This document shows positions 47,701 to 59,700 of a stretch of DNA of 64,000 nt, piece after piece. The notes under the pieces are model-generated. The model made no database searches and was not told the DNA's origin. It saw only the letters and a list, made by a program, of their open reading frames with translations. Position 1 is the first letter of the stretch; the number at the start of each line of letters is the position of its first letter. The translations under genes and the position numbers were made by a program. Source of the stretch: Nageia nagi (Eukaryota > Pinophyta); assembly GCA_050084985.1 (NCBI GenBank), contig JBITNC010000002.1:19902001-19966000 (forward strand), read 5' to 3'.

Positions 47701-50700
47701 GGTCAAACCCTTTTTATAAGATTTCAAGAGCACATTTCTAGACAATCTCAATTGGCGCAACTATGGATTACAAGCAAGTATACGAAGCAATCACTCAGAA
47801 TCAGCAGGAAATACGCCATTGTTCGGGTTCTACAGTTTTCAAAAATTCCTTTAAAAAAAGACCGCCCACGATCTTCTGTGAAGCATTAAAGATCGCCGAA
47901 GGTGTGCTTCTATCAAAATAGACCGTTGGCGGTGTGCTTCTGTCAAAATAGACCGCCCGCGTTCCTTGTTTTGTCAGATTGAACATCCAGATTTGCTGGA
48001 CATAACAAAGAATTACTTATATGGCTATATCTTGAATCGTATTTTGTTATATGCCTTTTAGCACGAAGTTTTGGCTCCCACATAGACACCATGGGTCTTC
48101 AACACGAGATTTCATGCGTTATCACATATTATCATGCCTCTCAGCACAGAGTTTCAGCTCTCATCATATCACACCTCTTGGCGCAGAGTTTCAGCTCTCA
48201 TTATATCATGCCTCTTGGCACAGAGTTTCAACTCTCATATCATGCCCCTTGACGTAGAGTTTCAGCTCTCATCATACCATGTCTCCTGACATAGAGTTTC
48301 AGCTCTCATCATATCATGCCTCTTGGTGCGAAGTCTTAGCTCCCATATATACATGCTACGGAGTCCGGCTCTTATATGGCTGCAATATGCCGCTTGGTGT
48401 GAAGTCTCAGCTTCCATTATGTTGCACTTATGCAGAACTTAGCTCTCATCATATTATAGCAGGCCTCTTGGCGCGAAGTTGATCTCCCATTCTACTACAA
48501 TATGCTATTCGCTCGTGTTTGTCAAAGTTGTCATATGTCATCTGTTGTCTTGTCGATAAGGTCTTGGTATGGTCATGGGTTGTATTGTGATCGGTATCTT
48601 GTTGTGTCATGTTGTCTCGCTGTTACTGTCTTATGTCGTTGGGTCATCAAGCATGTCGTCGTGTATTGTCAGTATCATGACAAGGGGCAGATTGAAGAAC
48701 ATCACAACAGGGAATTTTCTCAACCCATATCTAGCTTTTACAGGTTTTACTATATTACAATCTTTGTTGAAATTCAGATTGATTAGTGTTGGTATTATGC
48801 TTATCAATGCTTGCTAATATTTCATTGCTATGACATCCTGGTTGTACTTTGAATGAAAAATCTCAATGCACCTAGTGATATCAATTTCTCATCCAAAGTG
48901 GGGCATATGTTATCGCATAAAATTTATTTATGCATTTAAATAAATACATTTGCTTGCACTAATACATACCTAGAATATTTAATGCAATGATATCAATGCT
49001 TATCTTGAATATGATCATAATGTCAATGTTTATTTTGAATATGGTTATGATATCAATAGTTGTCTTGAATATCATTATATATTGTGGGCTAACCCTGTTT
49101 ATGTAGGTACACGCCGACCTAAGGAATAGGTCATATTATTATCAATATAAATAGGGATCTAATATTAAGTCCACATCAAGGAGATATATGATCCCATATC
49201 TGGTTTTGGTCGTGGTGGCAATCCTTTAGGTGTCTCTTGATGCTACCATTCAAGGCTGTGGTTTGTGTACTTCCCTACGCAAGCTGTTTTGACACTGACG
49301 ATCTATATTGACATCACATCTCTATTCGAAACATCCATATGCAAGTACTTGACCCAGTTTGAGAACAAAAGGCACTCTGACGAAGACTGTCGGCGCTCCT
49401 TCTGAACACCATATAGACTACCTGCAATCCTATTTTGGCAATATTTCAGGTCACAGCTTCTAGAGCAAGATTCTTCTACCGTCAACGCATCAAATATATC
49501 ATCGTCCTCCGGTGTCAGGTACGCTTCGTAAGGTAAGTATATAAACTACAGTTCTTGGTTGGTATTGTCGTCCTAATTCTAGAGTGGCTATCTTCTTCAT
49601 CCGTTTTTCTGTGTGGGCTAAATTGCTATCCTTAGCTCGAAACGAGTATCTTCGATTTGTAATTATTTAATTATTTGCATTCTCAAAATATTTGTAAACA
49701 GCTACCTACATGCTAGTGCCAGATTTGGGAGGACCCCACACCCCCACCTTGGCCTAAGATGGCTCCAAGACCCCACATTGGCATTTGATGCTCATAGGCC
49801 CCCTACGTTGGCATGCCTGACCTTTAAGCACCCACATTAAGTGACCCGAGCCCCCCAAAAGCCTGGGATGACTCCTAGGTAAGATCTGAACAGATGATAA
49901 TGTATAAATAGACACTAGAGCTTCATTATTGGACAACATCGATTATTATTATTCTACAATCCATCGAACATCAAGTCTTAGCAGTGATAAGCAACTCTTC
50001 CTAGGTGCAGCGTCTAGAGGGCATTCAAGCTGAGGGATCCTATCTGTCTACGGCATTGATGAAGCACCTTTGCCCATCCGATGGAATTCCAAAGGTTTGC
50101 TTCTACCATTCAGTTGGATATCCAGAGTTCGAGGAGGGCTCTTTCAATGGAGAGGATTCGAGATCTGAGGGAGCATATATGTCCCGTGGTTCCGTGGTTC
50201 GTCCAGTGATTGAGGATATTTATCATTGTGCCCTAGTTGGCTCCTTGGAGGCCAACGACTGCCCTTTAGGACTTGGTATTCTACTTGCTATCATTTCATA
50301 TCATTCGTATAGCCAGAGGGCATATGGATCTCAAACTTGTGTTGTATTGATTCATCTTGTGCATGTGTTGGATTATTGTGGTTGTACATGCTTGTATTTA
50401 CCATGCAATGGCATTATGATGTATTGTCGATTGGATAATGTATTTTTGGGTTAGACGTTGGTATTGTGAGCTTGTATTCATTGCTATTTGCTTGTACTAG
50501 CTAGACGTTGGTATATTTCCATTCCTATGAAGTATATTGCAAGTTCTAACTGCAACGTTGGCACTTGAGGGTTTGTATGCTTAGTGTTTGATGTCCTAGG
50601 CATGACGTCTGGGCATTTGTAATTGAATTTGCTGATTTTGCCTTGAGATCCCATTGGGATCCTTACAGAATTGACTCGATGTATGCTCACAAGTGTTGAT

Positions 50701-53700
50701 TTGGAATATGATTGTTGGACAAAATCTGTGAATATTTCAGTTTATATTCTGAATCATACTCCAACAGAAGCAATGGATGATATTACTCCTTGAAGCTTAG
50801 TTAGGAAGGAAACCTATAGTCAAATATTCACATGTCTTTAGAAGTAAGGCTTTCATGCACGTATAGAAGGATAAGAGAAAATAGCTTGATGCAAAGGCAT
50901 TGGGATGCATCCTTCTTGTTTATACTGATGAATCAAAAACTCATTAGCTACTGGATCCTATAATAAGAAAATTCACATAAGATGAGATATAATCTTTGAG
51001 GAAAAAATTGCATTGGACAGTTCTCCTACCACTCCAATGTTTGTAATCATTCTCCTTTTCATGATAAAGTTGAAAAAGAAGAAGATGGGCACTTGTTTGA
51101 TGTACCTAATTCAACTCTTGAAGCATCTTCATCACAGCAAAGAAGTTGCCTAAATTGTATATCAATCATATAAAGCACTTAAAAGGTTTATTCCCAACGG
51201 ATCCATGTAGGTATAAGAAAAAGAATCTCCAGACATGAAGTAAATGTGCTGTTAGTAAGTTCAACAGTTCTATGTTCAAAACCTGACAAAATGAATGAAC
51301 CAGTTGAGTCAAAACCTTGCAAAAAGGCAATGAAGCTTAGAACATGATTGTTTGCGAAGAACAACATTTGGGAACTTCGTTAATCCTCCTGTAGAAAGAA
51401 AATTCTTGGCTACAAATGGGTCTTCCATACAACGTATAAAGCAGATCCTTCACTTGCCAAGAAAAAGGCTCATCTGTTTGCAAAGCTATGCACAACGATA
51501 AGGGGTTGATTATGATTAAACTTTAATCCAAAAAAAAGATTGAAACCATTTACATAGAATTTTCCTTTGCTCCATAGTTTGGGTGGAAGATTCATTGAAC
51601 GGAAGTCAAAAGTGCATCCTTGAATGGCTACTTGAAAACCATTCATATGGTTCAGCTTGAAGGATTCAAGGTACCTAGTCAAGAGCAGTGTTGTAAAAAT
51701 CAGCAATTAATAGGAAGAATAAGCAAAAAAATCGTGATCGGGGAAGCAAACGAATTTTTTTGAACCAGTTCCGATTTTTTCTTTTTGCTAATGTGACCAT
51801 TTTTTGGTCATTTTTTCCGATTCCTAATCCAATTTTTAGAACCAGAAATTCGCGCTTCTTAATGAGAAAATCAGATTTCTACTGGACAGTGGCTGGGAGG
51901 ATTAAAAAAACCAGATTTGTTTTTTTTTCACTTTTTCATGCAAACTTCAGCTTTTGTTTAGCGAACTTAGAAATCTTTGATGTGTTCTGGTCCTTGGACA
52001 TTCAATATGTAATACAAAACTGAAAACTCTACGATTTCCAATGCAAAAATTATGTCTTCACTTGTGTAATGTGTTATTTGATATGGAATGTTGTCTTATT
52101 TTATATGCAATGTTTAGAGATAGCTAAAAATGATTTGTTTTAATGTCAACTTGTAAAAATTCCTTGGTTTTTCTTATTTTCCAATTTTTTACCGATTTTT
52201 TGTGCCGACTCTTGATTAATCAGAATCTCCAAGCCAAACGATTCCGATCAGATTCCGAGTCTAACAACTTTGGTCAAGACTACAAACTTTTCCAATTGAT
52301 GATATATAAAAACTGATGATCAACTGAGAACACATGGACTTCACATCCATCTGGATCCAATCTCTTCATTTGAATACAAGGAGACAAGATTGTACTACTC
52401 AGTCTATGTTGTTGATTTGGTTAATGTGAAGTGTGACCTAAACTAGTTATATGACTCAATTATCACCTATCCTATAAATTTGAAAAACTCAAGTCACAAC
52501 TTTGTCTCACAGATGAAATCTGCAAAGAATTTGCTTAAAGAAATTTAATGACATTTTGCAACACTGTCCAACTCCATACTAACGAAGATAGAAATGCAAC
52601 TATCCCATTCTTCTCTCTATTGTCAACTGCTTGAGATTCATAATCCTGACTTACATGAGACCAAACATGCATTTTGTTGTGAACAGTTTTTTGAGGTTTA
52701 TGCATCATCCTAAGGTTTGTGATTGGACAGCAGCAAAACAAATTCTCAGATATGTTTGTAGCACAAGATCAATGATCAATTCCTCTTGGCAAAATACACA
52801 AACACAATTTTGCTGGATCCATCAATGATAAAAAAATCTTCTATATTTGTTTTTCATCTTGAATCTAGTCTTGTCTATTGGGTTAGCAAGAACCAAGCAG
52901 CTATTGTTTTATCTTCTGTAGAGGCTGAGCGTTGTACGGCATAAGGCACTATTTATAAAGTGATATGGGTACATCACAGTCTTTTAGATATGAGCATACC
53001 AGTTGATCATCATATTAATCCGTCTTATGGCAATCAAGTTGTTAAGTATGCTCAAGACATGTTAAGGGTCAATGCCATATTACATTGAGAACAAGTTAAA
53101 AATCAGATTCAGCTCCAATTTCATTCCTCTACAGACCAGCTTGTAGATATTTTCAATAAAGCATTAGAACATGCTAAACTTCAAAGTCTTTTGAGATGTT
53201 CTTCATGTAAAACAAAATGTTGTAACAAAGGGAAAATGTTTGGGATAGAGTTAGCATTATTTTTAGAATAATAAACTAAGGTTGTGGTGAATCTTAACAC
53301 TAAGGTTGCTAGTTTGTTTGTGATCCAAAATTTGGATCCCTTCGACATTCAGTAATCTCCATTTCAGTGTGTTCATTGTGATCGTCCTGTCTTCAACTTT
53401 CCGACGCTTCTTTTGGATCGAGAATCCGAGTCCGTATGTGGAAGATATGGTATTAATTCAGTTTGAGTATTTTTGAAAAAAAAAAAATTAAAAGGATTAA
53501 AAAATATATGGCGAGACCCGCCTGCCACCGGGGAGTCAAAACAGCCTGCATGGAAGGTCAAGTGCCGCGTGGAAGTGATGAGGCGGGGGAGAGAGGAGGT
53601 CCACGTTGGAGTTTGACTGCGCCGTTTGACCGCCCACGTGAGCGAGACCGCCAGCTGCGTCCGCCAAACCGCGACCGTGCGTCCATTCACCGCCAGCTAA

Positions 53701-56700
53701 GCCGCCCGCATGTGACCGCCCGTCTGACCGTTTGACCGCCCACGTGAGCCTGCCACGAGTCGCCACCACAACGCACCCGCCCGATTTTAAGTTTTTTTAA
53801 CGTATTTTGGCGTTTTCAAATGTTTATGGTGATTTTTGATTCGCCTAAGGTCCTATTATTAGGCTGCGTAATTCTATCAGCCTGAAACAATCCAGAGAGC
53901 GTATTGTTTTGATTTCAGAGCTCGTTTTTGGGAGATTTTTACAACCATTTGAGCCCAAATTTGACAGGAAGATCAAGTAGGTTAATGGGTATCTGAAAAT
54001 AGGTTTTTTATCAAATTTCCTAGTTGTAATACTCTCCAGTTTTAGCTCCAAAAATTGTATAAAAGGGGAGCAAATTGGACGTGAAAAAAAAGGAGGATTT
54101 CAGGAAAGTGTTTTCAGTTCTTGTTGTGATTTTTAGAGCTGTGAGTGTGTTGTGAATGTGAGAGGAGGTTTTGAAGGACCATGGAGGCCTTGTAAAGTGA
54201 TTCCACCCATTGATAGTAGAGAGCTTTTGAGCTAGATGTAGCCCACACTGGGTGAACCAGGATAAATTTTGCTTGTCTCTTTCTATGGTGAATGCTTTTC
54301 TCTTCTCTATGTTTACAATTTTTTCCTGATTTTCCTTTACAGGCATTTAATTGTTTTAAGTGTGAATTGATCCTAAGAAAAGGTTAAATTGAAATTTTAA
54401 TCTTATAGTTTATGGATCAGTTTGCTACAACATGTACTGTTCCATGCATAGTATACAAATACGTTTTTTTAGGAAATATAGCTTGGGACCAAATTTTAAA
54501 AATTGGCAAAAAATCAAGGAAAAACGGAAACAAAATGCCAAAAATACTATAGATGGCAAGAACATTTAAAATTCAGTAAAATTCGGGGCCCCTTAAAATT
54601 CGCAAATATTAAACAAATTCATTTTAAGTAAAGAATTTGTATACTATGGCCGTCACTCAACTTCCACATATGACTTTAATATTTCATATGATTTATAAAG
54701 TATACTTTTTAACAATGAAGTACATCAGTGCTCTGTGATTCATTTAATAGATTCAAAGATTTCTTGTCATGTTCACCTTATCTAAATCTCATGTTTTATT
54801 TGTTTCATTTATTTGAAGTTAATGGAAGAAAAAACCATCAGCCTCGGCGTCAGCATGCATTGACTTGAGAAAAATTTGAGTGCCACAAAAACTGACAAAA
54901 AAACACTATAATTATGATACATATTTTCAGATGAAAAATAATGGTTTTTTTCACTTGAATCAATATTGATAGAACAAGCAGGAAACTTCATCACTATTGG
55001 TTAGAAAATGTAAATTAAACAAGAAAACATATGTTAAGAAATAGTACTTCAGCAATTTGCATTATTAATTTATTTCAGACACAAACAAATGTAAAATGTT
55101 GAAAATCAGCCCCTCATAGATCCATTTCTTTTGGCCTAACCCTTGCAGCCACTTTCTATGCATTGGCTGCTTTAACGTTGCATGTGACCCTTATGCTATA
55201 CATGCCCTTATTTATTGCTACCATAAACTCTTTCTCCATGGCCTTAAAGTCCTTAAATGTATATCATATCTGATATCCAATTAGAAAATGAATAGATGGC
55301 ATTCACTTCAATGGCCTTATGGCTGCCTTGCATAATTTGTTTTCAGCAAAAGCAACGGATGTCTCGCACAAACACTGAACCATTTAACCATTGTTGGGTA
55401 AGTTTGTTGCAGTTCTTTAGGTCAATATGCTTAAAGGTGCTTTCAAATGTGTCACACCTTGAAGCAATACATAGTTGGCCTAAGATGTGCCTCACAAGCT
55501 TTTTCAATCCTATAAAAATCCTACACCAGAATAGAATATGTAGATAGAATATAGCATATAGTGGAATTCAAGTGGAGAGAAACTTAAGAAAATGATCAGT
55601 AACTCATAAAACTCTCTATAATTGATCAATAAAACCATCTTCTATTTTCCATTTCTGAGTAAGTAGTTAAGATCAAACATAGAGGGAATCAAACTCCTGG
55701 TATTTGCAGTGGTGGGCTCACTCTTGGAGACACACAGGTGTACTTCTTTTCCTCCAACGAAATAGTTTTCCTTTTTGCAAGTATTTGGTTTCAAATTTCA
55801 ATTATTATTTCTATGTTGTCCAATGGTTCATTTAGACAGTTGTTTGTTGTTCTTTGTTTTCGTCAAGTTGTTGATTTCAAGTCCATGTCTAGCTGCATGT
55901 AATTTATTTGTACACAGAGATGTTTCTAGTTCTCAACCTAGCTTCAAACCATTGGGTCATAGAACAAAGTTAAGCATATGGAAGCAAAAAAGAAAAAAAG
56001 CATATGGAAGCAAAAAAAAGCATATGTAAATTTATGGGACTTCTTTGATATCCCATTCAACGTTGCTCAGCCATTGTATTGGGCATATATGGTCAATCAA
56101 ATTTCTATTTATGGGCCTAGATTCAAGCCATCCACTTATCATGAGTTATGAGATCCAATGCTTCAAAAAGATCTCAACAACATTCAGCTGATTATAAATG
56201 AATAGAAGACAATTTGGAAAATGAAGGGTTGCAGCATTGACAGATGGATGGACAGATGGGTGGAATCAAACTCTCATCAACTTTCTTGTTTCTTCCACAT
56301 GGGTTTTGGTATTTTTGAAGTCAGTTGATACCTCCGCAGAGATTAAAAAAATGTAAAAAAATGCAGTATGCCTTGCTGATACAATTGAGGAGGTCATCAT
56401 GGAGGTGGGGCCAGAAAATGTTGTAGAAATAATCACCAATGATGCATCTTCATATGTGGTAGCAAGGAAAATAATTAAGTAGAGGCATCCTACTATTTTC
56501 TCAACTCCATGTGCTTCCCATCGTGTTGATTTCATACTTGAGGGCGTTTGAAATTTAATTGGATGAAACAAGTGGTCAACATGGGTCCTCAATTTGATGA
56601 GACCATTTAATGAAAAGGAGCTTGTTCGACTTGGGATGACTTGTTTTGCTCCCAACTTTCATCACATTTCAAAGTTTGCATGAGTCAAGAACTTCATCGA

Positions 56701-59700
56701 AAAGAATGTTTGATGATGTGTTTTGGAAGGCATGGGATGAGATTATTCAACTAACTATTTTAACTTTTACTTTCATTTTCATTTTTAAAATTAGATTTCA
56801 TGTTGTACTTGTCAGTTCACTTATTTGATTCCTCTTGCAATTTTTTGAGCCCTTGGTGAAAGTGTTTCATGTAATTGACAAGGAGTTTTTGATAAAGAAC
56901 CTATGGGCTATATTTACAAAGCAAAAAATAGGGCTAACAAGGCTAGAGCTTCATTCTACAAATATTTGGAAAGTATCATCCCCTTTGGAACATTGACAAA
57001 AGGTGGTCAAATAAGCTACATAGGCCTTTGCATCCAATGGGGTACTACTTGAACCTCAAGTATTTTTATGATGAAATTTTTGTGGCAAATAACAATATCC
57101 TAACCAACTTGCATATGACCATTGATAGTATGTTGCCTACATATGAATTGAAAGACCAAGCAATAAAAGAATTGCATATTTACATGTTTAAAAAGGGATA
57201 TGCATTGTCAAGCCCTACATGCATTTGAAAAAGGAAAACTCAACGACTAGGTAAAAACTTGTGTTTGTTAATTTTTATAAACTTGTCAACTTAATTTCTT
57301 CATGTGCATTAAATTAATAATTTAATTAATTTTTCTTTCTACATTTATGGCAGGAGGATTGGGGTAGCAAGCTAGAAGTTCTTTGAAGTGTTGCACCACA
57401 AGGGCAGCCATGTAGTGTTTTAGGATATAATCATAACTAGAGCAACGTTGAGAGCGTAACCGGAGCACCTTTGAGCGCTCCCCCAAAAATGCTTGAATGA
57501 ACTGGGCTACATCCACTACAACCTCGCCTTTGACATTAAAAAATTCAAGGATCCAGCTACAAGGCCATTAATTTGGATGTCATTGATCCACAATTTAAAT
57601 GGATTATAGATCAACAGCAAGAGGTGGAGCCCTTGTTTTTCATAGATGACTTTGAAACTACGCAGCAAAAGGCTAAAGCTATGGCAGAATAAGAGGCACA
57701 TGCAACAAACAAACACAAAAATCAACTGCACAAGCACAAGGATCATCACAAGCTATGATCAATCAGACAATGCCATCAGTCCAACCAGAGCTTATAAAAG
57801 ATCTATGTTAAGGCAATGGCAAAGTGTGTGGGACACAATGATCAGTTCTCTAATGCATTTTCAGACTTACTTTACATAATTTGTAATTTAATTTTCTCCA
57901 ACTAACAGAAAACATGGCATGTTTAGTTCCTAATATATTGTTTCATGATCAATTTAATGGCTGATGTGTAAGAAAAATTGTCCAAGCATCTTTTTCTTCA
58001 GTTTTTTTTGAGCTGAGTTCTTCCAAGTCCAAGTCTGGGAACTATGGTTTTGACGCATGTCTAATCATGGACCAATGGTACCTAGAGTTGCACTTATGCC
58101 ACTCACTGGTTTCAAAAATGAAAGAAGAAGTAGGCCTTACTCTTGCTTATGTGTTCTCCTCTTAATCATGTTGGAACAGTAGAAATGTGAAACAGTTAAT
58201 GGAAACATATACAAGTAAAATAAAATCATGAAACCCCAAACAAGAACTTGTTATAAGAACAAAAACACAAACCCTGGGCCTTCACGAAGCCCCACTTGAT
58301 TATTTTTTCACACATTTGTTTGGGGTACAGCAGAATCAAAATAGTAAAGGATGCAGAAGAATGTTGAATAAATTGTTCAATGGTTACACTCTGCCAATAC
58401 AAATGTAATTTTTAAGTTTTCCTAAATTTAACCCCTTTTTCTGTTAAAAAAAATCATTTCCTGAACTTACTCCTAAATTTCTTGGCAGCAAAAAGGTGCA
58501 TGATACTGTATTTGTCCATTCTAACTTTTGCCTTTATATGAGTTGCACATAAGGAACAATCAAGATATAAAATTACCAGACCTTGTCGGATGACAAGAAT
58601 CTGGATTGCCAACTGATGTTGAATCTGCGAAGGCCCTATTAAATGGAGGTGATCGAAATAGTGGAGTAGGTTGCAAAGTTAACACAACTAGTACCACTCC
58701 TTACGCTTCAAGCTAAGGAGGCTTCAAGGATGTGGATAGGATATTTGGATTGCTGAAAAGATGATTTTTAATTACTAATTCATGTCAGATCATCAAAAAA
58801 CAAAATTCATTAAAAAAAATAGCAATTCATGAATAGATATAACATGCAAGGACGATGTTCATAATTTTCATTTCAGACATTATTGAATACAGATCAATAA
58901 TTGTAATTATCATTAGAACAACCTATTTGTAATGTTCAGTACTATGATTTTGATTTTACGTTCATCTGGATTCATAGTATTATCAATTAAACATGACAAA
59001 ACTGGACATCACTTGCCTCTCCCCCAGCCTCAAGAACACAGATGACGCCAACTGCATGGTCCCACACCTAGATGACAGAAGAACCAGTAATCAGTATAAT
59101 TTGACTTCATGTGATGCATCAGATAATCTGCTAATTAGAAACTCAATATTACAAGAAGATTAAAAGGCTAACCTTTACAGAAGACTCCTTTTTGACCTGA
59201 TGTAAGAAAACGGAAGCTCTCCCAGTAGCAACCATTAAGTACTTGCAGAGGCTGGCAAAGAATCAGAGTTAAAACGATTTATTTTATAAGGCATTAAAGC
59301 CATTACCTGTAATTTATTTTGATAAATGATATTGTCCTAAGACTGCTTATCATTTGTCTATTCGGACAAAAACAAAATCATGGTATACAAACAATATAAA
59401 GTACATTAAATATAGTTAATATGTTATTTGAAAAATATAATCAAACACTATCACCCTTAACATTAAAAAGACATACAGAAAAGGACTTGTACATGTAGTT
59501 GGAAGAAGAAGAGAGGACCTTCCACAACACGTTGGTAGAATAGTTGGCTTCCAACTGTTGCCACAAGCTTTTGAAAGAGAAGCTGATATTAAGGTTTTGG
59601 ATAATGGAAGGAGTTCCCATGCTGCATGATCAGCAATGCAGAAGCGTGCTTCTTGTAATGAATTACACTTGTCCACCGAACATCTGACCCAGCCATTGTG

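Larger units (their letters stand above)
45114..47851 (-). repeat. Right arm of the 2.7-kb inverted repeat
   Basis: Mirror of 39965-42706. Its outer side continues into GACCGCCCACG-type repeats, a minisatellite and a polypurine tract plus LTR, so this arm looks like the original context and the left arm like the copy. Confidence 0.9.
39500..50667 (+). mobile_element. Family A LTR element, copy 2, inserted in copia B and heavily rearranged
   Basis: The left end is a family A LTR start (TGTGATGTCCC, then AGGAGACTTAACTGG and CCCCAAGTGGGGCGTC, matching the minus-strand copies at 16-22 kb). The right end is a family A LTR end (GGATCCTTACA). A perfect 5-bp duplication GAATT flanks the whole 11,168 bp. 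The interior is not family A: it holds a PMD inverted repeat, a Ty3/gypsy gag, repeats and a foreign 3' LTR. The simplest reading is that a Ty3 element inserted into the 3' LTR of copy 2 and a deletion then removed most of family A. Confidence 0.8.
50668..53224 (+). pseudogene. Copia element B, integrase end to RNase H (right half of the split element)
   Basis: The frame resumes exactly after GAATT with TRCMLTSVDLEYDCWTKSVN and YILNHTPTEAM, the integrase C-terminus. RT follows: VKSASLNGYLKTIHMVQLEG near 51620, interrupted by a hAT-like element, then LRTHGLHIHLDPIS near 52340. RNase H has PNMHFVVNSFLRFMHHP and ILRYVCSTRS (52650-52780), LVYWVSKNQAAIVLSSVEAE near 52880, VIWVHHSLLDMSIPVDHH near 52975 and STDQLVDIFNKALEHAKL near 53135. 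Stops and frameshifts are frequent. A polypurine tract and LTR follow. Confidence 0.85.
32792..59016 (-). other. 26,225-bp intron of the AHL-like gene, GC-AG type
   Basis: The donor is GCAAGT, the standard form of a GC donor; the acceptor is ATTGAAATTTTCAG with a T-rich tract. The intron contains a copia element split by a family A element, a Ty3/gypsy-PMD inverted repeat, a hAT-like insertion and hAT transposase remnants. Plant introns of this length are typical of gymnosperms. That the two ends belong to one intron is inferred from phase, order, strand and family homology; a transcript would settle it. Confidence 0.8.

Noticed and set aside
39965-47851. Reading the inverted repeat as the long terminal inverted repeats of a MULE-type DNA transposon
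   Set aside because: No 8-11 bp target duplication flanks the arms: 9-mers on the two sides (ending GTAT on the left, starting TAAAAAAAG on the right) do not match, and no transposase lies between them. The right arm continues into element sequence without a border.
39500-50667. Treating the family A sequence as a single solo LTR split by an insertion
   Set aside because: About 210-230 bp of U3 is present on both sides, far more than a target duplication. Two truncated LTRs explain it better.
53460-53770. GC-rich open frames on both strands as a gene
   Set aside because: The frames arise from repeated GACCGCC words without stops; the position within a copia LTR and the lack of any motif argue against a gene.
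58590-58700. Pro/Ser-rich minus-strand stretch as the last exon of the AHL-like gene
   Set aside because: It does not match the conserved VTDW...RRII...GG...N end of the family, which is found intact at 32660-32791.
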